From positions 55,236,785 to 55,300,784 of the forward strand of contig ML677326.1 in assembly GCA_007922305.1 (NCBI GenBank): 64,000 nucleotides of DNA, read 5' to 3'. Below, in pieces: positions 56,664 through 64,000 of the stretch (position 1 is its first letter; each line of letters begins with the position of its first letter). Position numbers and translations under genes: made by a program. Under the pieces are notes generated by a model. That model saw only the letters and a list, made by a program, of their open reading frames with translations, ran no database searches and was not told the origin of the DNA. This DNA comes from Dermatemys mawii. Its lineage: Eukaryota > Chordata > Testudines > Dermatemydidae.

Positions 56664-57008
56664 ATTCATAAGAACATAAGAATGGCAATATGGGTCAGAC
56701 CAAAGGTCCATCCAGCCCAGTATCCTGGTAATGATCAAGTGATCTCTCTCCTGCCATCCATCTCCATCCCCTGAGAAACAGGCTAGGGACACCATTCCTT
56801 ACCCATCCTGACTAATAGCCATTAATGGACTTAACCACCATGAATTTATCTAGTTCTTTTTTAAACCCTGTTATAGTCCTAGCCTTCACAACCTTCTCAG
56901 GCAAGGAATTCCACAGGTTGACTGTGCACTGTGTGAAGAAGAACTTCCTTTTATTTGTTTTAAACTTACTGCCTATTAATTTCATTTGGTGGCCCCTAGT
57001 TCTTATAG
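56664..57008 (-). mobile_element. Antisense CR1 3' end
   Basis: The plus strand begins ATAAGAACATAAGAATGGC and reads through GGTCAGACCAAAGGTCCATCCAGCC, CTAATAGCCATTAATGGAC and GGAATTCCACAGGTTGACTG to GGTGGCCCCTAGTTCTTAT. This is the exact antisense of the 3' ends at 25195 and 50466. The frame 56812-57102 (minus) shows TVNLWNSLPEKVVKARTITG. It stops abruptly at about 57008 against another CR1 piece. Confidence 0.9.
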
Positions 57009-57011
57009 GAA

Positions 57012-57918
57012 CAAGGAATGCCAACTTGAAAGTATACTGTATCAAAGAGGTCCCTCGTACAGGTAGTGCTCTGGAATATACATTCATTGGCCAAAAGACC
57101 ACTGTTATAATCTCATCTTACTTCCTGTATAACACAGGTCATAGAACTTCCCCCAAAACAATTCCTAGAGCATATCTTTTAGACAAAAGATCCAGGCTTG
57201 ATTTAAAAATTGCAACTGACAGAGAATCAACCATGTTCCCTGCTAAACTATTCTGGTGGTTAGTTACTCTCTCTTTTAACATTTACTCCTCATTTCCAGT
57301 CTGAGTTTGTCTAGCTTCAACTTCCAGCCATTGGCTTGTATTATACCGCTCGCTGCTATATTGAAGGGACCATTATTAAATATTGTTCCCCATCTACTTA
57401 TAAACTAATCATGTCACCCCTAACCTTCTCTTTGTTAAGCCAAATTAATTTAACTAATTGAGTCTATCACTATGAAGTATGTTTTCTACTCCTTTAATCA
57501 CTTTCATGTGTCTTCCCTGAACCCTCTCCATTATTCTTGAAGAATGGACACTAGAACTGGACACGGTATTTCAGAAGTCATATCAGTAGTGCCAGAAGTA
57601 AAATAACCTCTCTATTCCTACTTGAGATTCCCCTGTTTATGCATCCAAATATCACATTGGCCCTTTTGGCCACAGTGTTGCCCTGGGAGCTCACATTCAG
57701 CTGAATATTCACCACGACACCCAAATCTTTCCAGAGTCATCACTTGCCAGGATACAGTCCCCCACCCTGTAAGCATGGCCCATATTCTGTGTTCCTAGGT
57801 GTATACATTTACTTTTAGCTGTATTAAAATGCATATTGTTTGCTTGTGCCCAGCTTAGCTAGTGATCCACACATGTCGTCCTCTTCGCTATTTACTTTCC
57901 CCCAATTTCTGTGTCACT
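57012..57918 (-). mobile_element. Antisense CR1, older subfamily, internal part
   Basis: The plus strand shows the reversed words CACCCCTAACCTTCTCTTTG, GAACCCTCTCCATTATTC, ACTAGAACTGGACACGGTATTTC, AAAATAACCTCTCTATTCC, GTTTATGCATCCAAATATCAC and CCCTTTTGGCCACAGTG, ending at TTTACTTTCCCCCAATTTCTGTGTC. These are the thumb and C-terminal coding regions of an older CR1 in reverse. It has neither the 3' end nor the palm motifs. It sits directly beside the younger antisense 3' end. Confidence 0.8.
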
Positions 57919-57929
57919 TGCTCCGATCC

Positions 57930-58313
57930 AAATCCCAATGATAGGCATCTAAGCTCTGCAACTGGGGGTGCTAAGCAGATGCCTCACTTGGTCACTTCAT
58001 ATCTATATCCCATCTCCCTGCCCAGGGTAAGTTAAAGGAACGCAAATAAAGTTTCTGACCTTCACAATCAGTCACCAGGCTCTCCTTTGCAGTCTCCTTT
58101 ATCAGGTCAGTGTTGCCGTGTGTCAGGCAATAGGCAGTACATCCTCAGAGCAGAGGTCTGCTCCCTTCCACTGCCTGCCTCTCTGAGCTGCTCTGCTCCT
58201 TTTAAACTCAGCCTCCAGCTTGTGCAGGCTTTGCAGGTGCGGCAGGACTAGGCCACCTTGGCCCAGAGCTATTCCTTAACCCCTTGCTCTCCAATGCGGG
58301 GTATATCCCATCA
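57930..58313 (-). mobile_element. Possible solo LTR or LTR fragment
   Basis: The right end, GCGGGGTATATCCCATCA, reads on the minus strand as TGATGGGATATACCCC. Inside lie CTGCTCTGCTCCTTTTAAACTCAGCC and CCTTAACCCCTTG, words I associate with turtle LTRs. The left tip and target duplication could not be fixed. Confidence 0.35.
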
Positions 58314-59578
58314 CTGGGTCGGAATTTAATTTTTGTGGATAAGCTCTTATGTGGAGGAGGACCACTATTTGCTGCTGCCACTTTTGCCTTAGTTTAATTT
58401 TATTATCTGCTAGGGTGCCTAAAGAGCCTGAAAAAGGTCTCATTGTTATTTTTATTTCTATTTCAACATACCAAAATAAACTATGCAGATACTAAATTGT
58501 TTCATATAGCGTGTCTTGCTTGATAGCAATTAAGAACACCATCAATGGCAGTATTAGAATATGAACACCATCAATGGCAGTATTAGAATATGAAGGAATA
58601 GTTCACTTGTACATTACACTGAAGGTGTTCGTTTGTCATGGCAGTATTAGAGCTGACAAACAGTATTTTCCCCTGTTAGACTTTAGCCTTCTCAGCTATA
58701 TGTAAGACTTGGATTTAAATCATATATGGAATCAAGATGGATTGAACTGAAAAGCTGCAAATCCTGTTCAACTGATTATCCAAAATCTTACAAAGGAAGC
58801 TTAAGCATACTGATAAATTTGTCATTCTTTAACACTTCCATTATTGTAAACAATAAAACCTGCTCTGACACAGAGGAATTCACACGGATTCATCAAATGA
58901 ATACATTGTCATGTACTGAGCAATGCATATATGGCTCTCTTCAGGTTTATGTTAACAACAGATTTGGCATGAAAAGTCATTTGGGACACAAGCTCTCAGC
59001 TGCAGTCATCCCAACAACTGGGGACTTTTATGCTGCTCACAAAATAATTATTCAGTTTGTTCCTCTTTTGAAAGAGATAAGAGCTTTAAAACAATGTTTT
59101 TTGGAAATGCCTCAGACATTTCAATAAAAAAGTGTTCTTTACACAGAGAAAGATCATATTAAATTGCAAGCCTGGGCAGGCTCTTTGTGTATGCATGTGA
59201 GGGACTACATACACATATGTGGAAGGCACGCTAGTGGCTCTCTCTATTTCAGCCTCCTTGGATGCAGAAATGTACCTGACAGACAACAGGAATTGGAAGA
59301 AATGATTGGTAGGAAGATCCCCAGAGTTATAGCATTACAGCCAAGTGCTCAGCTGTTCAGCTAATGTTTCTGTTAACTCAAGACTACAGGGAACCTTCAA
59401 TCCACACAAAATGGAGAATCTTCATGCCAAATCTAAACAGCAGATTAAGAGTTTGGTGCTATTCTAATTCTGTTTGATACAAATCACTCTACAGTCTCTC
59501 AGAAGGAGTGGGGGATGGCGGGGGGAGGGGGCGGGGGGAAGGACCCATGTTTTATTTGCTGAGTAATAGGGCAGGTCT
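58314..59578. other. Non-coding DNA; one unexplained 133-codon frame
   Basis: The frame 58726-59127 (plus) starts MESRWIELKSCKSC and has no signal, repeat or known domain. Its base composition is that of the surroundings, so it is probably chance. A 29-base tandem duplication lies at 58534-58591. Confidence 0.4.
58534..58591 (+). repeat. Perfect 29-bp tandem duplication
   Basis: Two identical units (58534-58562 and 58563-58591), each starting GAACACCATCAATGGCAG. A shorter third match, ATGGCAGTATTAGA, lies about 45 bases downstream. Perfect identity means the duplication is recent. Confidence 0.95.
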
Positions 59579-59786
59579 ACACTATGGGGTTAGGTCAGCT
59601 TATTGCAGTATCTACACCATGCTGAGTTAACTGGGGAAACTCTCCCGCTAACTTACCTTATGCTTCTGGTTCGGGCAGAGTACTGGAGACAATGGGAGAG
59701 CTATCTGTGGTCGATTTAGCGGGTCTTCACTAAATCTACTAAATCCCTGGTGGATCGATCTATCCATGGTAAGTGTAGACATACCC
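59579..59786. mobile_element. MITE with GGGCAGGTCTACACT tips
   Basis: Left tip GGGCAGGTCTACACT and right tip AGTGTAGACATACCC form a 15-bp inverted repeat with three differences. Flanks are ATA and TTA, a worn TWA duplication. An internal GTGGATCGATCTATCC block resembles the right half of the copies at 18181 and 37581. Non-coding, 208 bases. Confidence 0.65.
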
Positions 59787-59910
59787 TTAGTTACTAGAAC
59801 TCTATCAATAGAAACATAGTGAAAAAAACAGTAAAATCTCTGTTTGGTCATGTTTTCTTTTAGTTTGCTTTTGCTGACCATCCCAATAATTTGAAAAGAA
59901 CCATCTAGTT

Positions 59911-60477
59911 CAGGGGTGGGTGAACTATGGCCCATGGGCCGGATCTGGCCCGCGGGACCATACTGACCGGCCCGCCTGAGCTTCAGCAGGGGAGGCTGCT
60001 CTCGGCCCCTCTCCCGCTCTTCCGGAGCCTCAGTGCACCTGAGCTCCCATGAGGGAGGCTGTTCCGGTCCCTTCCCCTGCCTTCCCTGCTCTCTGGAGCC
60101 TCAGCGTGCCATGCAGGGCTGCCCGTTCCTCTGAGAGAGTGGTGCAACCTGTCTAGCTCCTGCCGGGCCGCCAGTGTGATAAGGGGGCAAGGGCTGGGGC
60201 ATTGGTTAAGGGGAAGGGAGTCCCGGGGGCAGTCAGGGGCCAGGGGGCTGTTGCATGGGGTGGAGGTTCTGGGAGGGGGGCCGCCAGGGGATGGGGAACA
60301 GGGCGGGAGATTGGATAGGCATGGGAGTCCCAGGGGGTCTGTCGGGGGGGTGGGGGTGGATAGGGATCAGGGCAGTCAGGGGACAGGGAGCTGGGGGCAT
60401 AGCCTTCCCTAACTCGGTCCTCCATGCAAGTTTTTAACCCCGATGTGGCCCTTGGGCCAAAAAGTTTGCCCACCCCG
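59911..60477. mobile_element. hAT-type MITE with perfect 8-bp duplication
   Basis: It starts CAGGGGTGGGTGAACTATGG and ends GGCCAAAAAGTTTGCCCACCCCG, an inverted pair. ATCTAGTT flanks both sides exactly (59903-59910 and 60478-60485). The interior is very GC-rich, with a purine-skewed, imperfectly repeated GGGGCAGTCAGGGG region at 60180-60400. The frames here (60153-60473 minus, 60176-60412 plus) are low-complexity shadows. Confidence 0.9.
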
Positions 60478-60574
60478 ATCTAGTTGCAGGAACCAGAAAA
60501 TATAGATCAAATGGGCCAGCCTGATCTCACACAACAGTGTGTAACCAGAGTAAGTTCACTGAGTTGCTCTAGAT

Positions 60575-60850
60575 CAGGGGTTGGCAACCTTTCAGAAGTG
60601 ATGTGCCAAGTCTTCATTTATTCATTCTAATTTAAGATTTCACATGCCAGTAATACATGTTAATGTTTTTAGAAGGTCTCTTTCTATAAGTCTATTATAT
60701 ATAACTAAACTATTGTTGTATGTAAAGTAAATAAGGTTTTTAAAATATGTAAGAAGTTTCATTTAAAATTTAATTAAAATGCAGAGCCCCCCAGACCGGT
60801 GGCCACGACCTGGGCAGTGTGAGTCACATCAGCTTGCATGCCACTTTTCA
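60575..60850. mobile_element. hAT-type MITE, one end lost
   Basis: It starts CAGGGGTTGGCAACCTTTCAGAAGTG and goes through an AT-rich middle to GACCTGGGCAGTGTGAGTCAC and CAGCTTGCATGCCAC. The expected right tip, an inverted GGTTGCC...CCCTG, is absent. Confidence 0.65.
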
Positions 60851-61952
60851 TCACTATTCTAATAAGTAGTAATAGTAATTCGACTAGCTATATAATTTTA
60901 AAATAACACTATTTCTAAACAGTGATGGTGCTGTATAAATGGGGATCACAAGTGAGGGCCAAATTTTTTGCTTGTGCACCTGTTTGCCTGTGATTCTTGC
61001 TTGCATGTACAGGTATTCCACATGTAATGAAGAGCTTTCTAGATACAGTTTTGGAGGCCTGTTTAAAATGTTGGCCCTGGAAGAGTCAAGAGTATGACTT
61101 GAAGTTTTAAAATATAGAAGAGTTCTGGGAGATTGGATTCCTTGATATGGCGATTTTTGTATGGTACATTTCCCATGTTAATTTACAATCAGAGTTCCAG
61201 AGGGAGCCACTAAATCTGTCTTTTATTGGATTGCTGTGCAGAAGACAAACAGCATGCACCATGAATGGAGAGAGAGAATGAAGCCTTTCAGTAATGTTAA
61301 TTCACAGCAATAATGAAGACAAAGGGACATAAGGAAATCTCATTAATACAAAATTATATTTTGGTGACAAAATCTAGGAAAGAGAAAAAGCAAAATGAGA
61401 TAAAAGTGAAATAATGCCGATTTTATATTTTATATTAGTTCCCAAAGGGTGACTGGACAATAGAAACATCATATTATATCCAAAAGTTATACTCTCTCCA
61501 AAGCTGATGGAGGGTATCATATTGGAGATCTCATATTTAGATATCCAGAGAGGAAACTTAGCACTTCTTGATTGTGCTCAGTCTCCAGCAGCCTTCTGGC
61601 TCCACATAGCAACAGTAGTTAAGGCTTCTCAAATACCAGACCCTTTCTGAAAGTTATTATGCAATTGAATGAAATGACACAGGATCAAACAAATGCTCAC
61701 CCTTTGGATTTTCACCAGAAGGAAAGATTATTGTATTATTTCCCCACAGATGTTCCCTTGCCCCAGAAACAAAGAAACAGGAAAACTGTTATATGCCAAT
61801 AATTATTTTTGCTTCCCTTATCCAGCCATGCTAAAACCAGTAGATTATAATGCACTGGAAGTTGTTCTCCATAATTAGATAGTGGTTGGAATAACCACCA
61901 CTCCCTGTTTAACTAGGCTTTTATGACTCGTTATGATGTCAGTTTGACAATG
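60851..61952. other. Non-coding DNA, nothing recognised
   Basis: No domain-bearing frame, no repeat tips. Confidence 0.4.
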
Positions 61953-62082
61953 AGGAGTCCGGTGGCACCTTAACGACTAACAGATGTATTTGGGGATAAA
62001 CTTTCATGGGTAAAAACCCCATTTCTTTGCATCTTGTTGTTTTTGTGGATACAGACAACAAATGGCTACCCCTCTGATACTT
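61953..62082 (+). repeat. Partly collapsed copy of the hairpin repeat
   Basis: GGAGTCCGGTGGCACC, TTAACGACTAACAGATGTATTTGGGGATAAACTTTCATGGG: the left arm and first inner hairpin are present. The sequence then jumps from TTTGCATC to TTGTTGTTTTTGTGGATACAGAC and the tail ending CTGATACTT. The right arm and hammerhead-like core are missing. The tail is nearly the same as at 48203-48246. Confidence 0.7.
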
Positions 62083-62814
62083 TGTACTATGTCAGTTTGG
62101 AAACCTTAGAAAAGGGCTACAACTTCACCCTCTACGAAATCTGTTCCCTTCTCATAGGAACTTCATTCAATGTTATTTGCAGAATCTGTCCTTGCAGCTT
62201 AGTGCAACTGATATAATACAGTTCACACTTCACCTGCCTGCCTTTGCACCAGAGCAAAAATGAAAGAACAAGTAGGATGCCCGCACTAGACTTCCAAATA
62301 ATGTATGATCTATTGCTTTTCTCCCGCCCGCCCCCGCCGTCCCCTCTCTTTAACTGCAGATTTGGGAGAGAAGAAAGATAAGATCGTTAAAAAAAAACAG
62401 AACTCTCAAACTCAGAAGACAAGTTAAAATAGTAAAAAGAGTAGCCAAAAAATTATTTTAAGTGCGTTATCCTTGTCAAAAAAATCTCCAGAACAATACC
62501 CAAGAAATATCATTTTCCCCTGGAAACTGAATTTAACTTTTAATAAAAACTAAACTGAGTAAATGTAATATCTGAAAATAGAAATCTTATTTGGAGGGAC
62601 AATTAAGTGAACTTTTAAGTTTGCCGACAGACTTTCAGCATTTATCTTTCTTAAAACAGTTGAGCGCTCAAGAAACATTAACTAATTAAGCCCCAATCCT
62701 GCAATGTGATCTACACAGGTGGACTGATGCAGAACCTCACTCAAGTTAATGGAGCTCCATGTTGATGCACCAGTCTATCTGCATGCGGAATCAGGGCCTT
62801 TTGTTAGTTTAGTG
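62083..62814. other. Non-coding DNA with an old repeat trace
   Basis: CACTCAAGTTAATGGAGCTCCATGTTGATGC near 62740 is a worn palindromic old repeat. A C-rich patch lies near 62324-62345. No gene. Confidence 0.4.
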
Positions 62815-63171
62815 CAGGGGGGCTCAAACTTCATTGCACCACGTCCCTCTTCTGACAACAAAAATTACTACATGATCCCAGGAGGCATGGAGAACAAAGC
62901 CTGAGCCTGCCCAACCCCCCCCTGCCCTAGGTGGAAGGGGGCAAAGCCCAAGCTCCACCACTTTGAGTGTGGGGGGGCCAAAGCACAAGGGCTTCAATCC
63001 TAGGCTGAGGGCCTGTAACCTGAGCCCCTCCTTCGAGGGTTGAAGTCCTCAGACTTCAATCCCAGGCAGTGAGGCTTGGGCTTCGGCAAATCTAACCCCA
63101 GACCCTGTGACCCCATTAAAATGGGGTTATGACCCACTTTAGAGTCCCAACCCACAGTTTGAGAACTGCTA
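62815..63171. mobile_element. hAT-type MITE
   Basis: It starts CAGGGGGGCTCAAACTTC and ends CACAGTTTGAGAACTGCTA, an inverted pair centred on CTCAAAC. Flanking 8-mers GTTTAGTG (62807-62814) and GCTTAGTG (63172-63179) agree at 7 of 8 positions. Internally it repeats GGCTTGGGCTTCGGC-like words. Non-coding. Confidence 0.65.
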
Positions 63172-63198
63172 GCTTAGTGAAATAAGGGCTATCTAGGA

Positions 63199-63519
63199 CA
63201 GTGGTTCTCACTCAGGAGAATGCATACCTGTGGGGCTATGCAGAGTTCTTTCAGGAGGTACATCAACTCATCTAGATATTTGCCAAGTTTTACAACAGGC
63301 TACATAAAAAGCACTAACAAAATCAATACAAACTAAAATTTCACACAGCCAAAATGAGAAAATAAGCAATTTTTCAGTAATAGCATGCTATGACACACTT
63401 GTATTTTTATGTCTCATTTTATAAGCAAGCAGTTTTTAAATGAGGTGAAACCTAGCATACAGAAGACAAATCAGACTCCTGAAAGCGATACAGTAGTCTG
63501 GAAAGGCTAAGATTCACTG
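63199..63519. mobile_element. hAT-type MITE
   Basis: It starts CAGTGGTTCTCACTCAGG and ends GGCTAAGATTCACTG, whose reverse complement is CAGTGAATCTTAGCC. Flanks ATCTAGGA and ACCTAAGA agree at 6 of 8. The interior includes CATCAACTCATCTAGATATTTGCCAAG and TCCTGAAAGCGATACAGTAGTCTGG, which fit a common turtle hAT family. It sits 27 bases from the previous element. Confidence 0.75.
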
Positions 63520-64000
63520 ACCTAAGACACTTACCACTGAAGTGGAAAGTTATTTATAAACAACCAAAGAGCAGTATAGGATAAAACACAAATTAAAGTT
63601 TAAAACATGCAGTAAAGAATATGGCAGCCAAATAATAAACACACTTTGTACTTCTGTTGTGCATAATGACATTGTAGGTAGGTAGGAGTAGAAACTAGAA
63701 TCTGGCTCCAGCCAGACACCCACGTCTTATCATTAAAAGCTGTATCTGCTGACAATGACCTTGATTCTATATGCTATGAAACTGGTTCAGCGTCAGCTCT
63801 GAAGGACGACTGCATAGGAGACTTGAATATGAGTAAACATAAAAGAAATACTAAAATCAAAAAAGAAAACCCAAAGCCTTCTCTGAAGTGTCTCCACTGG
63901 ATGAGTGCCATCTTTTGGATGACTAACACCACTTTTCTGTAGCATTCTGGAACTAAATTAAATGCAGCTATGACAATTTACACCAGCTGAGGACCTGCCC
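63520..64000. other. Non-coding end of window
   Basis: No gene or repeat recognised. The last bases (ATTTACACCAGCTGAGGACCTG) resemble a fragment of an old repeat. Confidence 0.4.

Noticed and set aside
58726..59127. 133-codon open frame on the plus strand
   Set aside because: No recognisable domain, signal or neighbour context. Composition equals the flanks. The length is possible by chance in 64 kb of six frames.
60153..60473. Pro-rich 106-codon frame on the minus strand
   Set aside because: It lies entirely within a non-autonomous hAT element and follows its G-rich simple sequence.
1..64000. Host exons, operons, CRISPR arrays or a gene-encoded defence system
   Set aside because: The sequence is vertebrate repeat-rich DNA. 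No direct-repeat array, no operon-like frames and no convincing host exon with paired splice sites was seen.

Overview
The window looks like a piece of a turtle genome, probably a cryptodire, and almost everything recognisable in it is interspersed repeat. Three things point that way. CR1 retrotransposons occur in several age classes and carry the chelonian 3' end, whose last bases repeat a TTATGTTC-like motif. There is a tRNA-headed SINE of the tortoise PolIII/SINE (Cry) kind with a CR1-like tail. There are also several non-autonomous hAT and TAA-flanked DNA transposons of the sort that are dense in turtle genomes. I saw no confident exon of a host gene, no tRNA or rRNA gene and no CRISPR. 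I read the window as intergenic or deep-intronic DNA.

Layout. 1-1080 holds the last exon of a Harbinger-associated Myb/SANT-type protein relic with one nonsense codon. 2114-2310 is a long hairpin repeat with a hammerhead-ribozyme-like core, possibly Penelope-related. 2.3-6.1 kb is old AT-rich DNA. 6.1-8.9 kb is an old CR1 split by GC-rich and MITE insertions. 9.2-10.2 kb is an antisense CR1. 12.58-14.68 kb is a run of DNA-transposon relics (pogo/Tigger-like, MITE, hAT, palindromic MITE). 16.3-17.4 kb is a CR1 fragment. 18.2-18.4 kb is a palindromic TAA-type MITE. 21.7-25.2 kb is the best CR1 copy, with an ORF1 tail, endonuclease and reverse transcriptase, but clearly dead. 26.0-29.4 kb is a second, non-CR1 non-LTR element split by about 2.3 kb of inserted LTR-like, CR1 and A-rich DNA. 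30.8-32.6 kb is an antisense hAT transposase relic cut by a CR1 3' end (32.6-33.3 kb). 35.0-40.2 kb holds hAT and TAA-type MITEs and CR1 scraps. 42.97-44.40 kb is a 1.4-kb LTR-like element with an internal minisatellite. 46.4-46.96 kb is a palindromic DNA element. 49.47-50.47 kb is a young CR1 3' half. 55.09-55.87 kb is a solo LTR with a perfect 5-bp duplication. 56.19-57.92 kb is a Cry SINE followed by two antisense CR1 pieces. 59.6-63.5 kb is a cluster of MITEs, mostly hAT.

The elements do not work together as a system. The links between them are parasitic and nested: the SINE has a CR1-type tail and was presumably moved by CR1, the short hAT elements need a transposase from elsewhere, and several elements sit inside others, which gives a relative order of insertion. 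The two most interesting signals are the 47-bp-stem hairpin with the hammerhead-like core and the split non-CR1 retroposon. No search could be run, so family names rest on motif recognition and comparison within the window.
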